Shown: positions 1 to 8,391 of the stretch, piece after piece
Position numbering within the stretch: the first letter of the stretch is position 1
Layout: the number at the start of each line of letters is the position of its first letter
NCBI GenBank assembly: GCA_022560695.1
Contig: JADFSP010000013.1
Location: forward strand, 1 to 64,000
Direction of reading: 5' to 3'
DNA: 64,000 bases
From: Pseudomonadota bacterium
Lineage (GTDB): Bacteria; Pseudomonadota; Gammaproteobacteria; Steroidobacterales; Woeseiaceae
Position numbers and translations under genes: made by a program
Notes under the pieces: generated by a model
What the model was told of the DNA's origin: nothing
The model's input: the letters and a program-made list of their open reading frames with translations, nothing else
Database searches by the model: none

Positions 1-1836
1 GGATTCGTCATGGGCGCCGATATAAATGAGTTCGCAAATATCGAGTCACCGGATCAAGCCTACGAGTTGATTCGTCTCGGCCAAAGAGTGCTCGATCGTG
101 TTGCGGCGCTGGCGTGTCCAACCGTGGCGGCCATCAATGGGTTCGCGTTGGGTGGTGGTCTCGAACTGGCGATGGCCTGTGACTATCGCCTGGCGATGGC
201 AGGCCGTAAACGAATCCTCGGCCTCCCCGAAGTGCAGCTCGGTATTCACCCGGGATTTGGCGGAACGGTCCGCAGCGTGCGCATCTGCGGCGTTCGCCCG
301 GCGATGCAACTGATGTTGACCGGCCAGCCGATAACGGCCGACAAGGGCCGCAGAATTGGTCTAATTGACCGAATTGTCCCCGAGGGCGACTGGCGACAGG
401 CGGCCAGCGAGCTGATTGCCGCGGCGGCGCCGAAAAAACGTGCGCCCCTGCTTGAACGTCTCCTGAATCTGTCGTTCGTGCGCCCAATGATTCGGCCCAT
501 GCTGATCAAGCAAGTTGCGAGCAAGGCCCGCAAGGAGCACTACCCTGCCCCGTACGCGATCATCGAATTGTGGTCCCGGCACGGCGCTTCGACGAAGTCG
601 GGTTATGAAGCGGAAGCGCGGTCGATTGCCGACCTTATGTGCACGACAACGTCACGAAACCTGGTCCGTGTATTCTTCCTGCAAAACAAGCTCAAGAGCC
701 AGGGGAACAAACCGGCGACCGAAATTTCGCACGTCCATGTCGTAGGTGCAGGTGTCATGGGCGGTGACATTGCCGCGTGGTGCGCATACCGGGGCCACAC
801 AGTGACGTTGCAGGACCGCGAACAAAAGTTCATCGAACCCGCGTTACAGCGCGCAGACAAAATGTTCGCCAAACGCGTTCGTGACGACGAAGAACGTGCT
901 GCGACCAGGGCTCGATTGCAAACCGATGTCGGCGGCGACGGAGTGGCCGATGCCGACCTCGTCATCGAGGCCATTTACGAAGACTTGACTGCGAAGCAGG
1001 AACTCTATGCGGCGCTGCAGAAGAAAATGAAACCGGGTGCCTTGCTGGCGACGAATACATCGAGCATTCCTCTCGAGGAGTTACGTACGGTACTCGACGA
1101 GCCGCAACGCTTTATCGGATTGCATTTCTTCAATCCGGTCGCATTGTTGCCGTTGGTTGAGGTGATCCGGTGCGAGGATACTACCGCAGAAGCCCTCGAT
1201 ATCGGCTTCGGTTTCGTCAGGGGAATTGGCAAATTACCGCTGGAATGCGCGAGTTCCCCGGGTTTTGTCGTCAACCGCATCCTCGCGCCGTACATGGCTG
1301 AAGCGATGGAACTCGCCGAAGACGGCGTGCCCCTTGCGGAGATCGACCGCGCGGCCGAGGACTTCGGCCTGCCGATGGGCCCCATCGAGCTTATTGACAG
1401 CGTCGGAGTCGATGTGGCGTTGCATGTCTCGAAAGTGCTCGGCGCGGCAATGCATCGACCGGTACCTGAATTGCTCGCGAAGATGGTCGGTCGCGGGCAT
1501 TTTGGACGCAAGTCGGGCCAGGGCTTCTATTCGTGGATCGATGGCAAACCACAAAAACCTGCCGCCGGTGGTGGCGACGTTCCAGCCGACATCGAAGACC
1601 GCCTGATATTGCCGATGGTGAACGAAGCTGTTGCCTGCCTGAATGACGGCGTTATCGGCAACGCTGACATGCTGGATGCCGGGGTCATATTCGGTACCGG
1701 ATTCGCGCCGTTTCGCGGGGGTCCATTGCAGTATGCCCGCGAACGGGGCGTGGATGGCGTCGTTCGACGTCTCAATGATTTGGCAACAAAATACGGTGAG
1801 CGCTTCCGCGCTAACGATGGGTTCGGAAAACTGTGA
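1..1836 (+). CDS. 3-hydroxyacyl-CoA dehydrogenase / enoyl-CoA hydratase (FadB/FadJ-like alpha subunit), 5' end missing
   Basis: Bifunctional fatty-acid beta-oxidation enzyme: hydrates enoyl-CoA, then oxidises 3-hydroxyacyl-CoA with NAD. The reading frame is open at base 1 and codes GFVMGADINEF, an internal crotonase motif, so the start lies outside the window. The hydratase domain shows GFALGGGLELAMACDYR and a following PEVQLGIHPGFGGT. The dehydrogenase domain starts near residue 245 with the Rossmann motif GAGVMGGD, then TNTSSIPLEEL, the catalytic-His motif GLHFFNP, and PGFVVNR. A 7-bp hairpin (1835-1851) overlaps the stop but has no T-run. The organism also carries ETF and acyl-CoA dehydrogenase genes near 27-31 kb, which would supply the preceding step. 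FadJ versus FadB cannot be decided without the thiolase partner. Confidence 0.93.
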   Translation, partial: GFVMGADINEFANIESPDQAYELIRLGQRVLDRVAALACPTVAAINGFALGGGLELAMACDYRLAMAGRKRILGLPEVQLGIHPGFGGTVRSVRICGVRPAMQLMLTGQPITADKGRRIGLIDRIVPEGDWRQAASELIAAAAPKKRAPLLERLLNLSFVRPMIRPMLIKQVASKARKEHYPAPYAIIELWSRHGASTKSGYEAEARSIADLMCTTTSRNLVRVFFLQNKLKSQGNKPATEISHVHVVGAGVMGGDIAAWCAYRGHTVTLQDREQKFIEPALQRADKMFAKRVRDDEERAATRARLQTDVGGDGVADADLVIEAIYEDLTAKQELYAALQKKMKPGALLATNTSSIPLEELRTVLDEPQRFIGLHFFNPVALLPLVEVIRCEDTTAEALDIGFGFVRGIGKLPLECASSPGFVVNRILAPYMAEAMELAEDGVPLAEIDRAAEDFGLPMGPIELIDSVGVDVALHVSKVLGAAMHRPVPELLAKMVGRGHFGRKSGQGFYSWIDGKPQKPAAGGGDVPADIEDRLILPMVNEAVACLNDGVIGNADMLDAGVIFGTGFAPFRGGPLQYARERGVDGVVRRLNDLATKYGERFRANDGFGKL

Positions 1837-2036
1837 CCCGCGTCGCGGGTCTGGCCGCAAAAAAACTGTGCGCCGCTTCACGCTGAGAGCGTCAAGTGGT
1901 ATCGGAAGTCGTTGAATTGAAGGTAGAATGCGGGCGACGGAATGGAAACCCCATGCGCGCAAGCGAGAGTTCGGGACAGCTTTTCAGGGACCGGACAAAA
2001 TCAACAATCCAAAAACGAGTATCAACGGGATGACTA

Positions 2037-3077
2037 ATGACGGGTGAGCAAGTAAGCACGGAGCTGCTCAGAGGCTTCTCACCGCTGAATGGACTGAAGC
2101 GCGACAACCTGGCCGCACTTGCCAGCAAAGTGCAGTTGCGGGAGTTATCGCCCGGACAGGTTTTGTTCAAGGAGGGTGATACCGAGAAGCGCACTTTCTA
2201 CATCGTATCCGGCATTCTCGAATTGGTTGATCAGGGCAAGGTCGTCGCAACGCTCGCGGGCGGTAGCGAAGCGGCCCGCAATCCCGTCACGCCGATTTTC
2301 CCGCGCCGCGTCTCGGCAAAGGCCAGGGACCGGGTCAAGTTCATATCCATCGATAGTGACTTGCTTGACGTCATGCTGACCTGGGATCAGACCGGTACCT
2401 ATGAGGTTTCTGACCTGCAAAGCAAGGTCGACACGGGCAGCGACGACTGGATGACGATGTTGCTGCAGACAAAGGCATTCCACAAGATTCCGCCGGCAAA
2501 TATTCAGGCTATCTTCATGCGCATGCAGCAGATCAACTTCAAGACCGGGGATATCATCCTGAAGCAAGGGGCCGAGGGCGACTATTTTTACGTCCTGACG
2601 CGCGGCAGCGCCCTTGTGACGAGGGAAACGCCGCTCAGCAAGGACGGCATCAAGCTGGCAGAGCTGGGCGTCGGTGACACGTTCGGCGAAGAGGCGCTTA
2701 TTTCCGAAGCGAAGCGCAATGCGACTGTCACGATGCTCAGCGACGGCGCTGTAATGCGTCTCGGCAAGGATGACTTCAAGACCTTACTCAACGAGCCGAT
2801 GCTTGACTGGGTTGACTATGCGCGGGGGCAGGAAATTGTTGCAGGCGGTGGTCAATGGCTCGATGTGCGGCTGCCCAGTGAATTTGAAAATCAGCATCTG
2901 GACGGTGCGATCAACATTCCGCTGTATTTCATTCGGCTGAAGATCAATACGCTGGAGCAGACCATGAAGTACGTCGTCTGCTGTGACACGGGCCGGCGCA
3001 GTTCGGCTGGCGCCTACATTCTCAGCGAACGTGGCTTTCAGGCCTACGTTCTGCGTGGGGGAATCAATCAAGAATAG
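2037..3077 (+). CDS. Cyclic-nucleotide-binding domain protein with C-terminal rhodanese domain
   Basis: A 346-residue soluble protein. Residues 10-120 look like a degenerate cNMP-binding fold (KEGDTEKRTFYIVSG). Residues 140-255 form a second, better preserved one with the phosphate-binding cassette FGEEALISEAKRNATV (216-231), which keeps the Glu and Arg that hold the nucleotide. Residues 265-346 are a rhodanese domain with a CDTGRRS active-site loop; Cys316 is the likely persulfide carrier. No DNA-binding helix-turn-helix is visible, so it is not a CRP-type activator. The chosen ATG has no strong ribosome site. It faces the pilZ gene tail-to-tail. Role unknown; a redox- or sulfur-linked output of cyclic nucleotide or another small ligand is inference. 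Confidence 0.85.
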   Translation: MTGEQVSTELLRGFSPLNGLKRDNLAALASKVQLRELSPGQVLFKEGDTEKRTFYIVSGILELVDQGKVVATLAGGSEAARNPVTPIFPRRVSAKARDRVKFISIDSDLLDVMLTWDQTGTYEVSDLQSKVDTGSDDWMTMLLQTKAFHKIPPANIQAIFMRMQQINFKTGDIILKQGAEGDYFYVLTRGSALVTRETPLSKDGIKLAELGVGDTFGEEALISEAKRNATVTMLSDGAVMRLGKDDFKTLLNEPMLDWVDYARGQEIVAGGGQWLDVRLPSEFENQHLDGAINIPLYFIRLKINTLEQTMKYVVCCDTGRRSSAGAYILSERGFQAYVLRGGINQE

Positions 3078-3112
3078 GCCTCACTGGCCGCCGTACCTGA
3101 CGCACTCGCCGA

Positions 3113-3451
3113 TTACATCGTGTGGGTAAGCTTTTCGCCGCCTATCGCGCCAGCAAGATAATTCTCGATCTTCTTCTGCGTATTGCCCTGATCCTGATCG
3201 CTGAATTGCACGCCAATACCGGTTGTGCGCTTACCCTGGGCGCCCTTGGGCGTCATCCAGATCACTTTTCCGGCAACCGGAATTTTTTCGTCTTCGCCCA
3301 TCAGGTTGAGCAGCATGAATACTTCATCGCCAAGCCGATAGGAGCTGTTGGTCGGAATGAACAGCCCGCCATTGATGATGTAGGGCATGTACGCGAGGTA
3401 CAGGGCGCTCTTGTCCTTGATCGTCAGCGTCAGCAGTCCTGGCTTGCTCAT
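3113..3451 (-). CDS. pilZ: PilZ domain protein (type IV pilus assembly PilZ family)
   Basis: Small PilZ protein of the kind found next to holB and tmk in many gammaproteobacteria and needed there for type IV pilus function. I chose the internal Met (MSKPGLLTLTIKDK), six residues after the first in-frame ATG, because it matches the family N-terminus and leaves a 4-bp gap after holB; the longer form would overlap holB. The protein is about 112 residues. Visible features are the beta-barrel segments NGGLFIPT, GDEVFMLLNL and a GIGVQF strand. The N-terminal RxxxR c-di-GMP motif of ligand-binding PilZ proteins is absent, as in the pilus-assembly subfamily. Last gene of the fab-to-pilZ run. Confidence 0.88.
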   Translation of the reverse strand: MSKPGLLTLTIKDKSALYLAYMPYIINGGLFIPTNSSYRLGDEVFMLLNLMGEDEKIPVAGKVIWMTPKGAQGKRTTGIGVQFSDQDQGNTQKKIENYLAGAIGGEKLTHTM

Positions 3452-3455
3452 TCCT

Positions 3456-4442
3456 TCACCTTGCGGCACGCAAAAGCTGCATGCCGTCCGTTATTTCATC
3501 CGGGCCGCAATTTCTGAGGCCCTCGGCCCAGTCGATCAGCAAGCCTTCCAGCGTCAGCTGGACGTTGTAGGATCCACCGGGCTGGCCTCGCAGCCGATTG
3601 ATCCTGTCTAGATAACAGAACAAATTTCGCCTGTCCATGCGCTCGAGCACAGAATCGTCAATGGCTATGCCGGCCGCTCTGCTGCGCCCGCCCGCCGCCG
3701 ACAAAATGACCAGCCGGACCTGCCGTGCCAGCCAATCCAGAACAAACGGACCGTCGATCTGTGACCATTTTCCTGCCACCGCAACGGGCGATGATTTTCC
3801 GCCAGCGACAGCCGCGAATTCGCGGCTCATCGCATCGCTGGTGTCAAGTTCTTCGGCGGCGGCGATCGCCGCGAGCGGAGCGAATCCTGCGACTCGCAGT
3901 GCCTCCAGCCACGAGGCGCCTGGTTGCAGCCGATCGAGCCACGCCAGCCCATCGGCCTCGGACGGTGGCGCAAAATCGATTCTCTGGCAACGGCTGAATA
4001 GGGTCGCCGGCAGGCGACCGGTTCGATCGGCGATCAGTATCAACGTCGTATCACCTGGAGGCTCCTCGAGGGTCTTGAGCAAGCTGTTCGCGGCGCTGAT
4101 GGTCATCGCGTTCGCAGGATCGATTACGGCCACCTTCCCGCCGCCATGAAAGCTCGTCAGGCTAAGATCGGCGACAAGTTCCCGAATCTGATCGATCCCT
4201 ATGGCCTGTTTGTCTTCGGGCGGCTCAATCCAATGCAAATCGGCGTGTGCAGGCCGTTCAAACGGGTAATGTGGCAGTGCCTGATGTGCGTCCGCCTGCA
4301 GCTGTTGCGCGGCGATCCAGGCCGCTGCCGCCCGCTTGCCCAGTCCCTTGGGCCCGATGAGCAGGACGGCGTGTGGGAGACGCCCATGCTGTCTCCGGTC
4401 CAGCCAGGATTGTGCGAAAGGTTTGTGCCATAAAAGTTCCAT
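3456..4442 (-). CDS. holB: DNA polymerase III delta-prime subunit
   Basis: Clamp-loader subunit of the replicative polymerase. The AAA+ domain has a Walker-A-like GPKGLGKR (residues 30-37), the LLKTLEEPP motif, and the SRC sensor (LFSRCQRIDF). At 328 residues it has normal length. Unusually, the stretch between the P-loop helix and the HADLHWI strand is short and has none of the four cysteines that form the zinc module in the E. coli protein. Eighteen bases separate it from tmk, the usual neighbour. The C-terminal third (RMDRRNLFCYLDRINRLR) is the collar domain. Identification rests on motifs plus conserved gene order. Confidence 0.9.
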   Translation of the reverse strand: MELLWHKPFAQSWLDRRQHGRLPHAVLLIGPKGLGKRAAAAWIAAQQLQADAHQALPHYPFERPAHADLHWIEPPEDKQAIGIDQIRELVADLSLTSFHGGGKVAVIDPANAMTISAANSLLKTLEEPPGDTTLILIADRTGRLPATLFSRCQRIDFAPPSEADGLAWLDRLQPGASWLEALRVAGFAPLAAIAAAEELDTSDAMSREFAAVAGGKSSPVAVAGKWSQIDGPFVLDWLARQVRLVILSAAGGRSRAAGIAIDDSVLERMDRRNLFCYLDRINRLRGQPGGSYNVQLTLEGLLIDWAEGLRNCGPDEITDGMQLLRAAR

Positions 4443-4460
4443 AATGTATAGACTTACGTC

Positions 4461-5102
4461 CTAAACCTGATCTTTTGCATTAGATATTAATGCACTGGCA
4501 ATCTCACCGATCGCGGCCTGCACGGTGGCGATATCCTGAGTGGCATCGACGACGACGAAGCGCTCCGGCTCATGCTCGGCAAGTTTCAGATAAGTCTCCC
4601 GAACCCGCGTGAAAAATTCGGTTTGCTCGATTTCAAAGCGGTCCGGTTCGCCGCGTTTTTCCGCACGCTGCATCCCCGTCTCGACCGGTGCGTCGAGCAG
4701 AATGGTCAGGTCGGGTTGCACGTCGCCGTGAACCCAGTCCGCCAGTCGATCGATGGTCTCGGGCGGGATGCCACGGCCTCCCCCCTGGTACGCGCGGCTG
4801 GCATCGGTAAATCGATCGCAGACGACCCAGGTACCCGCCTCAAGCGCCGGACGAATGACGTTGTTAACGTTGAGTGAGCGCGCCGCAAACATCAAAAGCA
4901 GCTCCGCAATGTCCGGCATTGGTTCGTCACCCCGCTCGACAAGCAAGCGCCGAATGCGTTCGGCAATTGGCGTGCCGCCGGGCTCACGCGATTTGAGTAC
5001 CTTGTAGCCGTGAGACTCAATAAGGCCCGCAAGGAAATCGATGTTGCTCGACTTGCCGACGCCCTCAATGCCCTCGACCGTAATGAATCGTCCGTATTGC
5101 AT
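4461..5102 (-). CDS. tmk: Thymidylate kinase
   Basis: Phosphorylates dTMP to dTDP for DNA synthesis. The 213-residue protein has the P-loop EGVGKSS (residues 12-18), the substrate motif DRFTDASRAYQGG, and a lid region RAEKRGEPDRFE, all in the expected order. It lies between mltG and holB, as in most gammaproteobacteria, and is probably transcribed with them. The start ATG (MQYGRFITVEGIEG) gives the family-typical short N-terminus. Cytosolic. Confidence 0.95.
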   Translation of the reverse strand: MQYGRFITVEGIEGVGKSSNIDFLAGLIESHGYKVLKSREPGGTPIAERIRRLLVERGDEPMPDIAELLLMFAARSLNVNNVIRPALEAGTWVVCDRFTDASRAYQGGGRGIPPETIDRLADWVHGDVQPDLTILLDAPVETGMQRAEKRGEPDRFEIEQTEFFTRVRETYLKLAEHEPERFVVVDATQDIATVQAAIGEIASALISNAKDQV

Positions 5103-5134
5103 GTTATTCGCCTCAATATCACCTTGACGGAGTA

Positions 5135-6169
5135 CTAGCGGCGCTTTTCGCGCAATCGTCTGAGGTAGACCGAAACGGCAGCATCGTGCTCTTCCTTCGT
5201 CGCCGAGAACTTGTGGCTACCATCGCCGAGCCCGGTTGCGACGAAGAAAAGCTCGTTACCGCCCGATGGATGCAAAACCGCGTGAATTGCGGCCCTGCCG
5301 GGCAACGCGATCGGTGTCGGCGGCAAGCCGTGCCGGGTGTAGGTGTTGTACGGGGTATCCTTGCGCATATCCCGACGTGTCAGGTTGCCGTCGAAGTCCG
5401 GGCCAATACCGTAAATCACCGTCGGATCGGTCTGCAGCCGCATGCGCTGTTCGAGCCGGCGCAAAAAAACGCCGGCGATTCTTGGCCGTTCGTCAGCACG
5501 TGCGGTTTCCTTCTCCACGATCGACGCCAGTATCAATGCCTCGTACGGAGTCCTGACCGGCAGATTCGCAGCGCGCGCGGCCCACTCGTCAGCCAGCGAT
5601 CGCTGCATCAATTCATAGGCCTGGGCGAGCAAAACCCTGTCGGTCGTATTGCGCGGGAAACGATATGTTTCGGGCAGAAACAGTCCTTCCGCATGCGTGC
5701 GTTCTTCGCCGAGTTCAGCCAGCAGCGCGGGCCAGTCTCCGTCAGTCAGCGTCGCATCGATCTGTGCATGGTCGTTGAGCTCGCGCAACAGGTCCCATTG
5801 ATTCCAACCTTCGACAATCGTGAACGAATACAGTCGTACGTCACCGCTCGTGAATTGCTCAAGCAGCTCGATGGCCGATGTGCCCGGTTCGATGTGGTAC
5901 TCGCCAGCCTGCACCGCACCCGCCCTGCCCGTCCAGCGCGCGTAAGCGCGGAAAATTTTGTCATGCGACATGATTCCGGCCGCCGCAAGGTCCTGACTCA
6001 CGGTCGCGAACGAGCTGCCAGGTGCAATGTCGAAGTTGCTGCCCGACTCCGGCACTGGCAGCGGCGCATGCAGAACACGATTGAATTGCCATGTCGCCAA
6101 TGCCGCTACGACGCCCAGCACGCCCACAGCAATGGCGACAGGTCGGGCCAATCGATTCAAATCCGGCAC
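5135..6169 (-). CDS. mltG: Endolytic murein transglycosylase MltG
   Basis: Inner-membrane lytic transglycosylase that cuts nascent glycan strands and is thought to set their length. I chose the GTG at 6169 (VPDLNRLARPVAIAVG): it overlaps the end of pabC by 13 bp and puts the single membrane segment (VAIAVGVLGVVAALATW) near the N-terminus. An upstream ATG would add 26 residues with no family resemblance. Downstream come the LysM-like segment and the YceG catalytic region, with ASIVEKET carrying the catalytic Glu, then LQTDPTVIYG and TYTRHGLPPTPI. About 344 residues, the usual length. Confidence 0.92.
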   Translation of the reverse strand: MPDLNRLARPVAIAVGVLGVVAALATWQFNRVLHAPLPVPESGSNFDIAPGSSFATVSQDLAAAGIMSHDKIFRAYARWTGRAGAVQAGEYHIEPGTSAIELLEQFTSGDVRLYSFTIVEGWNQWDLLRELNDHAQIDATLTDGDWPALLAELGEERTHAEGLFLPETYRFPRNTTDRVLLAQAYELMQRSLADEWAARAANLPVRTPYEALILASIVEKETARADERPRIAGVFLRRLEQRMRLQTDPTVIYGIGPDFDGNLTRRDMRKDTPYNTYTRHGLPPTPIALPGRAAIHAVLHPSGGNELFFVATGLGDGSHKFSATKEEHDAAVSVYLRRLREKRR

Positions 6170-7002
6170 TCCGGCACATCGTTTTGGGCGGCGAGCGCCA
6201 TGATTCGCCGACTTACCGCGTGCTGTGACCAGGTGTGTTGCCCGCATCGGCGCACCGGCAGCACACCGAACTGACTGTTGGTCAGGAACATTTCATCAGC
6301 TGCCAACGATTGGCCAACACTGATATCGGCTACCTCGCAATCGATGCCGGCGTCAGCAATGATCGCGAGCAAGTGCTGGCGCATGATGCCGGCGACACCG
6401 CAACGGGTAATCGCGGGCGTTTTCAGGGAATTGGCGGTAACGATGAACACGTTGCTCATAGTACCGCAGATCAGGCGATCGTCTGGATCGAGCATCAGAC
6501 CCTCAAAAATATTACTGTCGTCCCATTCGGCGCACGCCATGACCTGTTCAAGTCGATTGAGTGTCTTCAGCCCGGCCAGCTGCGGCTGTTTCGCCAGCCG
6601 CAAGTGACACAGTCTTACGTCGATGCCGTCTTTGTACGCGGACGCCGGAATCTTCTGCGCGCGGAAAACGCCGATCCAGACGCTTGGCCCTGCGCCGCCG
6701 GAGCGACGATAGCCTCGTTGTCCGGTGCCTGCCGTAACAACGATTTTTGCGGCACAGTGTGTCGTATCGAACGCGCACTGGTGCAGCGCCGCATCGAGAT
6801 CTGCGGCCAGCTCCGCCTCGTCCGGAGCAGCAATTCCCAGTCGGTGACAGCCGAGTTGCAGGCGCTTGATGTGCAGCGGCCAAAAACGCGGCTGGCCGTC
6901 ACGAATCGCGATCGTCTCGAACAGGCCATCGCCGTACTGGACCGCGCGATCGCGAATATCGACGGAGTCGATCGATCGCCCTTTCGCAAACCACTCGCTC
7001 AT
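6157..7002 (-). CDS. pabC: Aminodeoxychorismate lyase (PLP fold type IV)
   Basis: Converts 4-amino-4-deoxychorismate to p-aminobenzoate and pyruvate in folate synthesis. I start it at MSEWFAKG, whose ATG overlaps the pabB stop as ATGA, a translational-coupling signature; the in-frame ATG further upstream lies inside pabB. The fold-IV motifs are clear: DRAVQYGDGLFETI near residue 18, the KTLNRLEQVMA segment with the PLP lysine, and the GTMSNVFIV cofactor loop. It precedes mltG with a short overlap. Branched-chain aminotransferases share the fold, but context and motifs favour PabC. Confidence 0.92.
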   Translation of the reverse strand: MSEWFAKGRSIDSVDIRDRAVQYGDGLFETIAIRDGQPRFWPLHIKRLQLGCHRLGIAAPDEAELAADLDAALHQCAFDTTHCAAKIVVTAGTGQRGYRRSGGAGPSVWIGVFRAQKIPASAYKDGIDVRLCHLRLAKQPQLAGLKTLNRLEQVMACAEWDDSNIFEGLMLDPDDRLICGTMSNVFIVTANSLKTPAITRCGVAGIMRQHLLAIIADAGIDCEVADISVGQSLAADEMFLTNSQFGVLPVRRCGQHTWSQHAVSRRIMALAAQNDVPECRI

Positions 7003-8381
7003 GACGACAGTGCTCTTATCATGCCCCTGGCTTTGGCACGGGTCTCCGCCAGTTCCGCCTGTGGCTCTGAGTCGGCAACAATGCCGGAACCGGCACACAA
7101 CGATACGCTATTGCCTCGCATGACCATGGTCCGGATCAGGATGTTGAGATCGAGACTGCCATCCCGATTCAAATAACCGAACGATCCTGTGTACGCGCCA
7201 CGCGGCCGTTGTTCGAGCTCGCGAATGATCTGCATGCAACGAATCTTCGGGCAACCGGTAATCGTGCCGCCCGGGAAAACCGCTCGAATCGTGTCGCCCG
7301 GCGTGATCTCTTTGCGCAACCGGCCCCGAATATTGGACACGATATGATGCACATGCGCGTAGCTTTCGAGAACCATCATTTCATCAACTTCAACCGAGCC
7401 GGGCACGCATATGCGGCCGAGATCGTTGCGTTCGAGGTCGATCAGCATGACGTGCTCGGCGCGTTCTTTCGGATGAGCAAGCAATTCGGCAGAGAGGCTG
7501 TCGTCAAGGTCGCGGTCATCTGAACGTGGCCGTGTTCCCGCAATGGGCCGGGTCGACACGGCGCGATCGCGGACTTCGACCAGACGCTCCGGAGAGGATG
7601 ACATTATCGTTGTGTCCCGCCATCGTACGAGACCCGCAAAAGGCGCCGGATTCGCATCACACAGCGCCACATACAGGTCAGTCGCGTCCCGGCCCGGGTC
7701 AACTGTCGCGCGCCAGCGGCGTGAAAGATTGGCCTGGTAAATGTCCCCGGCAGCGATGTAATCCTTGGCGCACACGACCGCGTCCAGGAACCTGTCCGGG
7801 TGGTCCTCTATGATTGCCGGGCAGTGTCGCGAAGAAGATGGCCCTGTGCCGATATCGCCGGTGCAATTCCCAATATCGGCGGCAAGCTCGTCGTAGTGAT
7901 GCTCAGCGGTTCGTTCCGCGACAAAATAATTCTTACCGTTGTGGCGGTCGCGTACGACTGCAGCGGGACAGCGCACCGCGAATGCGACGGGCAGCCCCTC
8001 ATCGGGATCGAGGTCGAGCGTGGGTTCAATTTCCGCTGCGAGTTCATAGCCGAGATACAGGAACCAGCCACCTTGAAACGGTAGCTGCGACTTGTTTCGC
8101 GGTCGGCGTTCCTCGCGCCACCAGTCGTCAAGCGCGTGAAGAAATTGACGGGCATCGTCCGGGCGATGGCCGACCAGTTGCCCGGATCGGTCAAGCACAA
8201 GTTCTTCGCGAGGGAAGGCGAACAAAATGTCATAACGCCCCAGATTCGTGCGTGATGCGGTACTTTGAAGGAGATAGGGATACCGGGCGGGGCACATGCG
8301 GTGCAGCGCCCGAAAGTCGAAGTCTTGTGAGAGAGGCCTGATGGCAGTATTGCGATCGGCCCGTATCGCGCGCGTGGCCAC
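6999..8381 (-). CDS. pabB: Aminodeoxychorismate synthase component I
   Basis: Makes 4-amino-4-deoxychorismate from chorismate using ammonia from a PabA-type glutaminase. The chorismate-binding domain is clear in the C-terminal half: PERLVEVRD, TRPIAGTRPR, HVMLIDLERNDLGR, TITGCPKIRCMQII and GSGIVADSEPQ. The N-terminal half (FQGGWFLYLGYELA) is the regulatory lobe typical of PabB/TrpE. ADC synthase is preferred over anthranilate synthase because pabC follows directly with an ATGA overlap. No pabA lies in the window. Its position between fabF and pabC is an addition to the more common fabF-pabC order. Confidence 0.9.
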   Translation of the reverse strand: MATRAIRADRNTAIRPLSQDFDFRALHRMCPARYPYLLQSTASRTNLGRYDILFAFPREELVLDRSGQLVGHRPDDARQFLHALDDWWREERRPRNKSQLPFQGGWFLYLGYELAAEIEPTLDLDPDEGLPVAFAVRCPAAVVRDRHNGKNYFVAERTAEHHYDELAADIGNCTGDIGTGPSSSRHCPAIIEDHPDRFLDAVVCAKDYIAAGDIYQANLSRRWRATVDPGRDATDLYVALCDANPAPFAGLVRWRDTTIMSSSPERLVEVRDRAVSTRPIAGTRPRSDDRDLDDSLSAELLAHPKERAEHVMLIDLERNDLGRICVPGSVEVDEMMVLESYAHVHHIVSNIRGRLRKEITPGDTIRAVFPGGTITGCPKIRCMQIIRELEQRPRGAYTGSFGYLNRDGSLDLNILIRTMVMRGNSVSLCAGSGIVADSEPQAELAETRAKARGMIRALSS

Positions 8382-8391
8382 GGCGGCTGTC

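Noticed and set aside
1835-1851. Terminator after the FadJ-like gene
   Set aside because: A perfect 7-bp stem exists but is followed by an A-run, not a T-run, on the transcribed strand.
5186-6274. 362-codon plus-strand frame over mltG
   Set aside because: Antisense shadow; mltG has full motifs and conserved gene order.
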